DNA of 64,000 bases from Apiotrichum sp. Y4204. Taxonomy: Eukaryota > Basidiomycota > Tremellomycetes > Trichosporonales > Trichosporonaceae. Location of the stretch: the NCBI GenBank assembly GCA_025531455.1, contig JAMYHL010000059.1, forward strand, positions 248,001-312,000. The letters are read 5' to 3'. Positions 40,960 to 51,967 of this stretch are shown in pieces; the first letter of the stretch is position 1, and every line of letters begins with the position of its first letter. The translations under genes and the position numbers were made by a program. The notes beneath the pieces are model-generated. The model was given only the letters and a program-made list of their open reading frames with translations, did no database searches and was not told the DNA's origin.

Positions 40960-42538
40960 ATGCTCGCCGCCATCCGCTCCGCCACCGGCGCCGCCCGCAG
41001 TGCGTACCTAGACCACGGCAAAGCTGACCCCAGGCGCACGCGGCTTTTCGTCCTCTGCACGTGCCTCGTCGTACGCCGACACCATCAAGAACATCTATGT
41101 CAGTGAGTATCAACAACAGCTCTAGATATCTAGATCTTTGTCTGGCAACTGCCGCAACTGCCGCCCCCGCATTCATTGCCCCGTTGCCCCGGATCTGCAG
41201 ATAACAACAAACGACCCCCGCTAACTGGCCAGACAAGGACACCAAGGTTCTCGTCCAGGGCTTTACCGGCAAGACGGTGCGTCGAGTTTCACCGATCATT
41301 TGGATTGCAGTATCTGTACAAGACCACTGACAACCGCAGGGCACCTTCCACTCGCAGCAGTCGATCGCCTACGGCACTCGCATCATCGGTGGTGTGAACC
41401 CGAAGGTAGGTGGAATGTGATGTGCCAGAGCAGAGCGCCACACCAGGCGTGGTTGTCGTGGTCGTGCGTGGTCATGTGCGGCGATGAACGTGTTCATGGG
41501 CATGCTCGACACCATTCGTCCACCACCAGTGCACTGCCTGGGTCGTCGCCGGCACGGGCCTCGTGCTTCCCCTACAACCAGTCGCATCAGCTGCATTCCT
41601 CGCCGTCGCCCGTCATGCATGACGACAAGACAATCTTCCCCGTCAGTGACTAACATCCCCACAGAAGGCCGGCCAGACGCACCTTGGCCTCCCCGTCTTC
41701 GGCTCCGTTAAGGAGGCGATGGACGCCGAGAAGCCCGAGGCGACCGTCATCTACGTGCCGCCCCCCAGCGCGGCCGACGCCATCCTCGAGGCCATTGAGA
41801 ACGAGGTGCCCCTCATCGTCACCATCACCGAGGGCATCCCCCAGCGCGACCAGCTCAAGGTCTACGACGCCCTCCGCTCCCAGTCCAAGTCGCGCATGGT
41901 CGGCGGCAACTGCCCCGGCATCATGGCCGAGACCTGCAAGCTCGGTATCATGCCCGGCCACGTCTTCTCCCAGGGCAACATCGGTATTGTCTCCCGTTCG
42001 GGCACCCTCACCTACGAGGCTGTCAAGTGAGTAGAGATGAGCGTCCCGTGGCGTCTCGTGTACTGGCGTCTGTTCAGCGCCTCGTATTGCGGGGTCTAAC
42101 CCGTCTCTTGTTCCCCGCTAACAGTTCAGCCAGACCACCCTTGCCGGCCTCGGCCAGTCGCTCACTGTCGGTATCGGCGGTGACCCCTTCCCCGGCACCC
42201 AGCACGTCGACGTCGTCAAGGTCCTCCTCAACGACCCGAAGACGGAGGGTATCGTCCTGATTGGTGAGATTGGTGGCTCCATGGAGGAGGAGGCCGCCGA
42301 GTACCTCATGCAGCACAACCAGGGCCCGAACGCCAAGCCGGTCGTGTCGTTCATTGCCGGCCGCACCGCGCCCCCCGGCCGTCGTATGGGCCACGCCGGT
42401 GCGATCATCTCGGGCGGCAAGGGCGCCGCGTCGGACAAGGTCGCCGCGCTCACCAAGGCCGGCGCCGTCATCGCCGAGTCGCCCGGCCAGATCGGCTCGC
42501 TCATGTACGAGGTCATGAAGAAGGCCGGCAAGGTCTAA
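40960..42538 (+). CDS. LSC1: Succinate-CoA ligase alpha subunit, mitochondrial
   Basis: Six exons, 40960-40999, 41034-41102, 41233-41276, 41340-41405, 41665-42026 and 42130-42538, encode 329 residues. The presequence [18 protein letters not shown] followed by SSS is a textbook matrix-targeting peptide with an Arg/Phe cleavage context. CoA-binding motifs: [17 protein letters not shown], assembled over the third intron, and [18 protein letters not shown] over the fourth. The phosphohistidine loop is [13 protein letters not shown] ([14 protein letters not shown]). It catalyses the TCA-cycle step succinyl-CoA to succinate with ATP or GTP formation, with the LSC2 beta subunit, in the matrix. Introns are 34, 130, 63, 259 and 103 nt. 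The first three coding exons are short. Confidence 0.95.
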
Positions 42539-42863
42539 GGCGTGTGCGGTGCGGTAGGAATACCCCGGAGTGCAATTGTTGCAAGGACGTAGAGACCGCC
42601 CAGCTGCAGGCTTTTCGAGCAGCTTAGTAGTATTTGTCGTAGATGGATGAAACTATCACTAGAGCCTGGCACATGGCGGAAGCCAGGCGAGCGGCGGAGC
42701 TGCAAAAGGGGGTGCAAAGGGTGGACGTCGCCAGAGACAAGCTGGTGAAGATTGTACTGTATCGATTGGGCTTGGAAAATCCACCTCCACCCGAACCGAC
42801 CTCCACCAGACCTCATCAAGATCTCGAGAACACCCAAAAAATGTCCAAACCACACTCCCCACC
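42539..42863. other. Intergenic region, 325 bp
   Basis: 3' end of LSC1 and promoter of the RnpA-like gene, same strand. No other feature was recognised. Confidence 0.55.
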
Positions 42864-44237
42864 ATGATATCGCGGCTCGCTTTCCACCCGGGAAAGGGGA
42901 TACAGAAAGGGATACGGATATGCGCCGCGCCGCTATCCTCTGCACGCTTAGCGCACTCGGACGTCCGCGCTCCACCACACCGTTTGAGCACCTCGGCCTC
43001 AGACACCGACGGCCGCCGTCGACAGGACCCCCGACAGCTCCGCGCGCGACGCAGACCCCCCACACCGGCACCGTCAAAACTGCGCACAGCTCCCCTCTTA
43101 TCCCCCTCCTCTGGCTCCGCCTACCCCGGGGCAGCGATCCCGGACGCCGAGCTCGACCGCCTTCTGAGCGGGATGGGGTATACCGCGGCAGAGGAGGGGG
43201 ATTCAGCGGGGGTACGCACCCCGTCCCCCGTGGAAGCTCACGCCACGCCGCGCGTGGAGAACGAGTCTCGGACGATGAGAGCTGGCCGCGGGGAGGACGG
43301 GATAAAGGACGAGCTTGTAAGACGACGGAGAGAGGATGCTGCTGGCCCTGGGGTCTGTTCGCCGCCGTTGGACCGGAAGCCAAAGCCCGACCCGAGGATA
43401 CCGCGGGATACGGACCTCGCTCTCACACCGCCGCCGGACAGGAGACCTGCGACCCCGAAGCCAACGGCGCGCACACCCACAGCTTGCGCGCAGCCCGTCC
43501 TCGCCCCAGACCGCGGGGTAGCGGGAGATACTCGACGTCGACGATCCGCGCGATCCGCACGGGCTCCGCAAGAGCGGCAATCCGCAGAGCCAGCGCCGGG
43601 CATCAGACCGCCGCCAGCGCCCACGCCGATACGGACGCGGACCCGCAAGCCCGCGCAGGACGCATCAAACCTCCCGCCCCTCCACCGCGCCGTAAGCCTT
43701 TCTGTTGTTCCTTCTGACGGCAGGTGATCCTCCTGAGCGTCGGTGCCGGGGCGGCATATCCCCCCTCTGCGCGGCGCGGGTTGAATATCAAGATGGGCGG
43801 GGTGGGCGCGCTGCGGGCAATCGCGAATACCCTCCCGGAAGCGGGGAGTAACCCTTTGCGGGCGGCGGCGATACGGGCGAAAATGGCGCGAATGGAAAAA
43901 GAGGCGCCGAGAGAGGTGTTTCGATACATTGCGCTCGTCAGTAAAGCCCACGTATCCAAGCTTGCGGTCGAGCGGAACCGCGTAAAGACGCGGTTTCTTG
44001 CCGCGCTCGACTATGTGCTGAATCGCCACGAACGCCGGCCGAGGATCTTGCAGGGTGGGTCTCTGTGCTGGGCTTGCTGGGCTTGCTGGGCTAGCTGTAG
44101 CTGTGCTGACTGCAGACCATGTGCACGTCTTCCATCTCTCCGGGGAGGTGTATTCGCTGGAATGGGGGGCGTTGTGTCGCCGCGTCGAGGAGGCGCTACG
44201 CCAGCTCGAGAGCGCAGCGCAGAACGGGCGGCGGTAG
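42864..44237 (+). CDS. Mitochondrial-looking protein with bacterial RNase P protein (RnpA)-like domain
   Basis: Exons 42864-43691, 43724-44054 and 44116-44237 encode 426 residues. The N-terminus, MISRLAFHPGKGIQKGIRI, is basic and lacks acidic residues, like a mitochondrial presequence. Residues 40-275 are disordered and rich in Pro, Arg, Ala and Asp. The C-terminal 150 residues hold a segment IALVSKAHVSKLAVERNRVK followed by TRFLAALDYVLN, and an end VFHLSGEVYSLEW with a helix LCRRVEEALRQL. The AVxRNRxK element is the hallmark of the bacterial RNase P protein subunit, and the order (basic RNR helix, then a strand and terminal helix) also fits. I infer a nuclear-encoded mitochondrial RNA-binding protein, possibly an RNase P component. 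A ribosomal S5-fold protein is the main alternative. Introns are 32 and 61 nt. Confidence 0.6.
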
Positions 44238-44279
44238 GATCGAGATATGTGGATCGAGATATGTGGATCGAGATATGTA
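44238..44279 (+). repeat. Three tandem 14-bp units (GATCGAGATATGTG)
   Basis: The units start one base after the TAG of the RnpA-like gene and lie in its 3' untranslated region. Only the last two bases of the third copy differ. Confidence 0.85.
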
Positions 44280-44402
44280 CAGTAGCCTGCCCGGAGCATA
44301 TGAGCATTATCCATCGCAGTCTAGCTAGCTACAAGCCACCATCGTATCTGTCGTACTCCTCATTTCTAGAGCCTAGAGCTGTAATGTCAGTACACACCCA
44401 TA

Positions 44403-46799
44403 CTACCTTCCCACCTTTGAGAGATCACGGCCAAAGAGGCCGCGCTTGACCCAGTCGAGCATGAGCATGAAGCGCGCACGCATCGACGTCTGCTCGCCCC
44501 AGTACACGCTGCGCCACGCGTACATGCCCATGAGGCCGCCGACGATCGAAAAGCCGTAGTAGTCAAAGACGGCAGAGTTGCCAATGTACGCCAGCGAGCC
44601 GAGGTGGCGGTACTTGAAGGGGTGGTAGTAGACCTCGTCGTCGAGGTCCTTGACGTCGTTGTCCCTGAGCGTCTGCGCCTCCTTGGACAGCTTGGTCAGC
44701 ATCCCGCCAAGGTACTCGCCCTGCTGCGATGCCACCTGCGCCGTCGCGGGGAGAGTGGTCACTTTCTGGCTCAGGCGGATGAACATCTCTGCCACCTCGT
44801 TGAGGCGCAGCGCGTTATCCCCGTCCGTGTCAAACTCCTGGAAAATCTCGCGGCTGGAGTGAGTTGAACTTCCGAGACGTCTAACTCACATCTGCTCGAG
44901 GTTGCCTGACGAGAGCGTGTACTTTTTGCGCAGGTAGCGCGCCATGAGCTTCCACTCGTGGTAGTCGAGCTTGCCGTCGTGGTTGGCGTCAAACTTTTCC
45001 CACAGCTCGAGCAGGTCGTTGAGCATGTTGAGGTGGATCTGGAGTCAGCACTGAGGGTATTACACGACCTCACCGTAGAGGCATCGCCAATAGCATAGAT
45101 CGTGCCGCGCGGCGCGCCCTCGACGCGCAGGTAGCCGTCGACCATGACCGCCTTGGAGTGGAACTGGTTCGGGAGCTTCTCGACCATGCGTTTCGTGAAC
45201 GGCTGCATCGCTGCGTGTGAGATATAATGAAGAGGTGTGGATCTCACCTATACCAGTGCTCCAGAGGGTGAAGCCGGAGGGGATCTCCTTCGTGCTCGTC
45301 ACTCCATCCTTGTCCTTGATCGTGAGCACAACCGACTCGGGCTTGACCTCGGCGACACTGTCGTCAGCTGTATCCCTTACTCTGCACGCACCGGGCATTC
45401 GTGACAACCTTGACGTTGGAGCGCGAGAAGCGCTGCTCGGCATACTTCGAAATCTTCTCAGAGTACGTGTTGAGGATGTGGTCGCGGCTCTGGATGATCG
45501 TGACCGAAATGTCCTCCTGGATGATGCGGGGGTACTGGTGTGAGTTACGCGAGGAATTGCATCAACTCACATAATCAAGAACGTCCTCTTCAAGCATGTC
45601 CGACAGCTCGGCAGCGAGCTCAACACCAGTGGGACCACCGCCACAAACGACAAACGAGAGGAGGCGCCGGCGCTCCTCGGGCGTCGTGATGGGAAGCGAC
45701 GCGACCTCGAGGTTGGCTGGAGTCAGCGGTCGGCCGGAGGTTCCAGAACTCATCCCATCACTCACCCATGATACGGCGACGGATAGCCTGGGCATCGGGG
45801 ATAGTCTTCAGCTGGAAGCAGTTCTGAAGGCCCTTGACGCCGTGGTCGTTCGAGCGCGAGCCAACAGCGACAATGAGCTTGTCGTACGGGACATAGCAGA
45901 GTTTGGTTCCGTTTCCCTCTGGGTCCGGGATCTCGACCTCGAGGAGGCGCTCGCTCATATCGACATCAACTGCGCGGCCGGCGAGGTAGTGTCCGTGCAC
46001 GCGGGCGATGAGGTGGCGGAGCGGCTCGACGAGCGAGCGCGGCTCAACGGTTCCCACACAGGCTGAAGGGAGAAGCGGCGTAAAGCAAAAGTAGTTGTCC
46101 GGAGAAATGACTGTCACATTGTAATAGTCCTTTGGGAGGGATTTGAGAACCGCAACAGCCTGGGGTTAGCTCGTCGCGAAGCATGTCTCGCTTCTCTGCA
46201 GCGCCACTCACGCCCCAGCCACCACCGAGAATCACGATGCGCGGCTTGTCCTTCATGTCACGGCGGTCCTCGTCGTCCTCGTCGAGGTTGGCCTCGATGA
46301 TGGGGAGGTTTTTCGGGCCGCCGTAGCGCGGCTTGAGCGCGAGCCCCGGCGCGGGCGCGCACTGGTTCTGATACTTGCGCTTGTTGTACGTAAATGAGTC
46401 GTGGAGGAGGATGCCGGCTACGAGCGTGAGGAGACCGAGGGCCGAGCCGAGAATCACACGCAGGACAACGGCGACGTATGGGTGCCGCGAGGTGAAGCCG
46501 GTGCTGAGGATGCCGTGCCGCGCAAAGGACCACCGCGATTTCTGGCGGGTAAGCGGCGGGAATTTCGAGGGAATGCCGGAGAGAGCGGGGAAATTAGACG
46601 GAACCGAGGAAGATGGAGACGGAGACGGACGGCGGGAGACGAAGAATGAAGGCGGGAAGCGGTCGATGCGAGACGTCGAGAACGAGCGCGCAAAGCTCGC
46701 CGTGGCGGGACGGGAGACGAAGGATGCGCGCGCGAGGCTGCGTACACTGCCCGCTTGGAGCGGTGCGTGCCGCGCAATGCCTCCGAGAATGGAGATCAT
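44403..46799 (-). CDS. Type II (alternative) NADH dehydrogenase with EF-hands, mitochondrial
   Basis: Eight minus-strand exons, 46799-46212, 46159-45766, 45716-45571, 45534-45392, 45357-45248, 45210-45074, 45038-44890 and 44853-44403, encode 705 residues. A long Arg/Ser-rich presequence is followed by one hydrophobic segment (VVLRVILGSALGLLTLVAGI). The FAD site IVILGGGWG is split by intron 1; the NADH site is VVCGGGPTGVELAAEL. Two EF-hand-like loops occur near the C-terminus, DANHDGKLDYHE and DTDGDNALRLNE. The typical membrane-binding end is FKYRHLGSLAYIGNSAV. It oxidises NADH and reduces ubiquinone without pumping protons. The EF-hands suggest calcium control and an outward-facing (NDE-type) location. 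All seven introns are 34-52 nt. Confidence 0.93.
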
Positions 46800-48834
46800 T
46801 GGGCTAGATTTTTATTTGTATTTCCTTGAAAGAGCAGTGATGGAGTGGATGGATGGAAGCTTGATGCTGATAAGTTGATCAGATAACGGAAACGGGACGC
46901 GTGGAAAAGAACGCGTGCTCTGGATCCCAAAAAGGCAGCGAGCGATGACAACGACGACAAGAAGCCGTTCTGGGTGCCTGTCACTGACGTCATTGGATTA
47001 AATCGGAACCAGAGCTCCGTCCGGGCCCCATTTGCCCACATACCATACTGTGCATGTGCTTCCAATTCGTAGGCCTACAACGCCTTGCATGTATACTTGT
47101 GCATGATGCACGACACGAGACCGGAGCCAGTCAAGCTCCAGGATCCAGGAGTCGAAGATCAGCGATGCCTCGATGAGGACGCAGTGATGACTCTGGGTAC
47201 CCGCGATCGCGTAGGCCGCTCCGCTCGCCTTTTCATCCCCACGGCCGAGAGCCTCCAAGTGCGCAAATGCCACGCAGGCCATTGACTAGCAGTTGACCAT
47301 ACACTTAGCGTCTCTTCCAGTGCTCTTTAACGGTACACGTTTCCTTGCTGACATGACACGTTCTCCACGTTCTCCCAGGTCATCCTATCACTTGTCATTC
47401 TGTGGCCCATATCCATCAATCAATGTCCGAGGCAGGTCCGCGATTTCGGAACCGAAATCCCCTCGGAGTTCCAAAGTCTCGGCGTCGATCTGACAATCTG
47501 GCGATCTCTGATCTCTGATCTTCTGGCAAAAGGGGGTGATCGCCGGGATCGCCGTGGGACCAAGCATAACGAATGCCAGTGTGGCACTGTGGCAGAGAGA
47601 GAACAGAGAAAAGGACATCGGACAAAGAGGCACAAACAGTAAAATACATACTTCGCTATGCCATTCTATACAGCACCATTCGGACTCGCCCAAATGCTAG
47701 ATGCTAGCGATGCGCAGACTTCCGCGACTGTGGCTGCGGCTGCGACTGCGGCCAGTGCAGGCGGAGAGACGCGGAGACGGAGACTACGATGGTACGAGGG
47801 ACAGGGGTTAGTCGCCCCCTTCCGAAAAGGGAAACCCGGGAAAAACGACTCTTTCAGTCCACACAAAAATAGACACGACTAAAAATATCCTCGCCCGGGC
47901 GGCCTCTTTTTCCTCTTTGCTGTGCACTTTTCGTCTATCCTGTTTCGTGAGCTGTTCGTGTATTGACTACGCCGCTCTGCGCTCTGCGCATCAGCAGCTG
48001 GGTAGCTCGGTGGTGCTCTGTTGTCTATTCTCGGGGACCGAGGACAGCGAGACAGTACGGCGTGAAGACGGGTGGTGGTGCTTCTCGTCCTTGTGTGCAT
48101 CTTTCTGAATCCATCTGGTCTGCGGGGAGTGTGAGTGTGCCTGGCATGCCTCTGGCCTTCGTTGGGACACTCACACTCGGCCTCGGCCTCGGCCCTGGTC
48201 CCAGAGAGCAAGGTTTGCTTCGCTTGCGAGTTTTGTATGGTACACGACTGCGGCCCCTGTGCGGGGCCTGCGGACAGCTGGGCCGCTATGCAGCTGGACA
48301 GCTCGACAGTTTTGCGGGGCATCGTGTCGGATTGTGCTTCTGTGCACGCAGCCAGTTGCCAGGTGTACCTACTGGCCTGTTAGCTGCTGGAGCACAACGC
48401 ACAGCGCACGGCGTCCAGCGTCCAGTGCATAATGAACAAGCGCGCAGCTACTGTGCATCAATGCAGCTAGCCTCCAGTCGTGTGCTCTGCACGTAAAATG
48501 TACTAATACGCCGAGTTGTTGTACACGGTTGTTCTTCCAGCAATCTGGTTTTCATTCCCCGCACATTCCATCTCCCATCTCACTTATTCTCTTCTTCATC
48601 TCTCCCATCTCGGCACGGAGAGTGCCTCCCCTCGCCCATCTCGGCTCGGACACGGTGGCAACACTCTCGGATTCAGGATACATACCCCCCGCCTGGCGAC
48701 GTCCACCAACGACGTAGGCGTAGCTCGAAGCGCCACCCACCTATCCACCTGGCCACCTGCCCATCTCCGACACCCCGGCCGGGCACTTTCTTGTTCTTTG
48801 CCCCCGTGCCCCCGCTCTCGTCCGGTCCTCTATC
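46800..48834. other. Divergent intergenic region, 2.0 kb
   Basis: Between the NADH dehydrogenase (minus) and the esterase (plus). ORFs are short and random in composition. A long CT-rich leader (48530-48660) precedes the esterase. No RNA gene was recognised. Confidence 0.5.
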
Positions 48835-50303
48835 ATGTACATCCCGCTGATTACGCCGACAATCCCGCCGGCCACGCCGGGCGCGTTCAAGAGCACAGGC
48901 TATGCGACCGTCCACGCGCAAAGCAACGTGCCGCACAAGCTCGACTATCCGCAGCTCGACGGGCGGCCGATCATGGACCTCGACGGCGTGAGCTTTGCAG
49001 TCTACTATCCCTCGAATATATCCCCAGAGAAGAAACCCAACTCGGTGCCGTGGTGTCCCCGTCCCGTCGGCGCAGTTGTCGACGGGTACAGGGCGTACTT
49101 TGATCTCCCCGTCGGACTGGGGTTTCTCTGTGGGTACTGGAGTGAAACACCTGAGACAGTATGCTGACAGCCAGTCTTCCTCATGAAGGGGATAGCCGGC
49201 CGCTTTCGGGTAAGTCTACAGCTTGACACTGACGCACACCACTGACGACAGGTTCCTCTCAGTCCGAACGCGCCCGTAGCGCCCGTCGACGCCGCCATGC
49301 CAAAGTATCCGCTACTGATCTTCTCCCACGGCCTGGCAGGAACGCGGTCGACGTACACGTGAGTCGAGAGAGTCTAGAGTTGCCATTTCATCCTGCTCAC
49401 ACGCACAGCCAGTACTGCCAGGCGCTCGCGTCCGAGGGCTATGTCGTGCTCGCGGTCGAGCACCGCGACGGCTCGGGGCCAATGTACGTCGTGCCCGATG
49501 ACGACGGCAACCGTGTGCTTTACCCGTATGCGCAGTTCAAGAAACTCAAGTGAGTGGAAAGCGGCGCTTGTTATAACTCGTAAACTGACATCAGATGGGG
49601 AGAGGGTGTGCCCGTGCCGGATGCGATGCGGCTGCGCGGCCTGCAGCTCGACTACCGCGTGCGCGAGGTGTACGAGGTGTACGAGGCGTTCAAGGGCATG
49701 GTGCTTGGTGACCGCGACGTGATGGTCGAGGGCATGAGCGAGGAGGAGAGCAAGGTCTTCCTCTCGCAGCTGGGCGAGAGCGTGGATGTCGAGAATGTGA
49801 ACCTCGGAGGCCATTCAATGGGTGGCGCGACGACGTTTCGCGCGATACAGACCGCCCCGCCGGATGGGTACGCCCCGATGCCGGTCAAGCACGCCGTCGC
49901 GCTGGACCCGTGGCTCCCGCCGTTCGAGTACGCGGACAAGCGCCCGACTCCCGCTGGCCCGCTTCCGCCCACCCTCGCGATAAACTCGCAAGAGTACACC
50001 GAGTGGGAGCCGCACTTTTCCCAGCTCGTCGAGACTACGAGGGAGATGGGCGGGCAGCTCGTGACGATTACGGGCATGACGCACGAGAGCTTCTCGGACG
50101 AGGAGGTGCTTGCGGGGATCCGGCTCGCGCGCGCCCAGCGCCTCCTCGCGTCATGCCACGGCCTCACGATGGCGCTCTTCACCGACACCCTCGACGACTG
50201 CGAGTTTGTAAAGGGCCTCGATGTCGATGACGGCAAGGTCGCCAAGACGCGCCGCGGCAAGCTCACGACAAAGGACGGGCAGGTGATTGTGCATCTTGCG
50301 TAG
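48835..50303 (+). CDS. Platelet-activating-factor acetylhydrolase-like esterase
   Basis: Exons 48835-49129, 49175-49209 (35 nt), 49252-49358, 49409-49549 and 49595-50303 encode 428 residues. It is an alpha/beta hydrolase of the PAF-AH II / plasma PAF-AH family. The oxyanion-side motif is YPLLIFSHGLAGTRSTYT. It is followed by LASEGYVVLAVEHRDGSG, the nucleophile GGHSMGGATTF, an Asp region HAVALDPWLPP, and a His region TGMTHESFSD. The family hydrolyses short or oxidised sn-2 acyl chains of phospholipids. There is no signal peptide (start MYIPLITPTIPPATPG), so it is likely cytosolic or membrane-associated. Introns are 42-50 nt. Confidence 0.9.
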
Positions 50304-50468
50304 CGCGGAGCGCAGAACGCGGAGCGTGGTGTATCTTTCGGACCGTAGAGTTGTTATCCTAACCAGTACATAGTTAGAATCCGGACAGTTAGTTGTACAT
50401 GTACAGACAATGTAGAGCACAACAGCACAGTGCCACAACACGATACATTGCCACCATATACTACATCT

Positions 50469-51782
50469 TCACCGCGCCCGCGGGCCCTCGCGCCACGCAA
50501 GGGTCGGCCTTGCCAGCGTGTACCGCACGGCACCGCGCCCGCTCGGCCGGCCATTCTCTCCCGGACCGGGACGGGCGTACGGCGCCGGCCTGCTCCTGTC
50601 CCCCCGGTCTCGGTCCGCTGCCGGCCCCCGCGGCGGGGCCACGCCAGTGAAGCGCGACGCGAGGCCGAACCCGGGACGCCCGCGCGTCGGCCCCCCCGCC
50701 CCAGCTTTTACGAGGTCAAACGCCCACCCCTCCCCGTCCTTTTCTACTGTGAGAGCAAGGCGCGTGCGTCCGTTTGCCCATGCGCGCTCCTCGCGCGCAA
50801 TCAGGTCCGAAACCGCAGAGGGAGCGACAAACTGCACGCCGAGCGGCGCGCCCATACCCTCCGGCCAGGTAACGCCGTTGATGCGCTCGGCGGCTGCGAG
50901 CGCCGCCGAGGCAGAGGCGTACCCTGCATACGCGTGGTCCTTTACGCCCGAGAGCCAGAGGCCCGGACACTCGGCGCTCGCAAAGGGATGCCGCGGGGTG
51001 ATCTCCAGCTGGGTACATGAGACGAGTTCGTGCAGGTCCGGGAGGAGGAAGGGGCGGCGCAGGTTCGAGATGTAGAGCACGGACGTGGGCGGGTGGGAGA
51101 GATGCGACAGGGATGGGGGGAGGGTGAGCTGCGGCTCCGGCTCCGAAGTCTCGGTGGGCACTGGTTCTGGCTCGGACATCACGACGTCGGGAGCTGATGG
51201 GGGAGTGGCGGGCCGCGCAGGCTCGGTAGGCTCGGTGAGCTCCGCGGGCTCCGCAGGCGGGGTCGCGGGCCGCGCAGGCGGTGGAGCGGCGCGTTCCTCC
51301 CTCGGCGGCGCTGGCCGGCTGGGTTCGCATGGCCGGCTGTCGAGGGACGTGACCGGCTTGCTTGCACGAGGGGGGGTCGCTGGCTCTGGCTCGCGCGGCG
51401 GCGTAGCTGGGCGCGCGGGGGTGAGGCGCTCCGAGTCGAGAGGGACGTCCGGGGGCGGGGGCGTCGCGGAGCGCACGGAGCGGGGGGTCCCTGGTGCGGG
51501 CGCGTCGGGCGCAGGTGGTGGAGTCGCTGGATTTGGGGGAGCATCCTGATCCTGATCTTGATCCGGTAGCGTGGGGGCGGGGTCCTCGGTGGTCACTTCG
51601 TCTCCGCCCGCGTTCTCCGCCTCGTGGTCGAGAAACGCCTGCAGTCTCCCCGCGAGCTGGCGTCAGCACCCACGACTCGGAGTGAATCCACGCACATCCT
51701 TCTTCAGACCCTTTGTATCCAGCCCCCTGGCGGAGAGCTCGGTCTTGAGTTCTGCGACTTTGAGGGATTTGACGTCGAGCAT
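50469..51782 (-). CDS. Acinus-like SAP and RRM domain protein
   Basis: Minus-strand exons 51782-51696 and 51656-50469 encode 424 residues. The SAP domain at the N-terminus (LKVAELKTELSARGL, then KGLKKDLAGRLQAFLDHE) is joined across a 39-nt intron. After about 150 residues of Pro/Glu/Ala-rich linker comes an RRM-like domain: SVLYISNLRRPFLLPDLHEL, SGVKDHAYAGYASASAALAA, INGVTWPEGMGAPLGVQFV. It continues with an Arg/Gly/Pro-rich tail containing GDRSRPAPYARPGPG. SAP followed by this divergent RRM is the Acinus (ACIN1) layout. Acinus is part of the ASAP/exon-junction periphery and acts in splicing and nuclear RNA handling. A canonical SAP18/RNPS1-binding motif is not obvious at the end. It shares a 185-bp bidirectional promoter with the HbrB gene. 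Confidence 0.8.
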
Positions 51783-51967
51783 GGTGGATGGAGAGGATGA
51801 AGGAAAGAAAGTGGACGCGAAACCGAAATACTTGTCGTCTCTAACATCCGTGCTCATTTCATTTTGGCGGTGCCCCGCGTTTTGTTCGGCTCCCCGTTTC
51901 CCTCAGTGTGTCCGATTCGCGTGTCCTCTTTTGCCATCTCACCTCTTGTCCATCATCCATCGTCATC
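51783..51967. promoter_or_regulatory. Short bidirectional promoter, Acinus-like / HbrB
   Basis: Only 185 bp separate the two divergent ATGs. The sequence has a C-rich, T-rich leader on the plus side and no TATA box. Confidence 0.6.
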
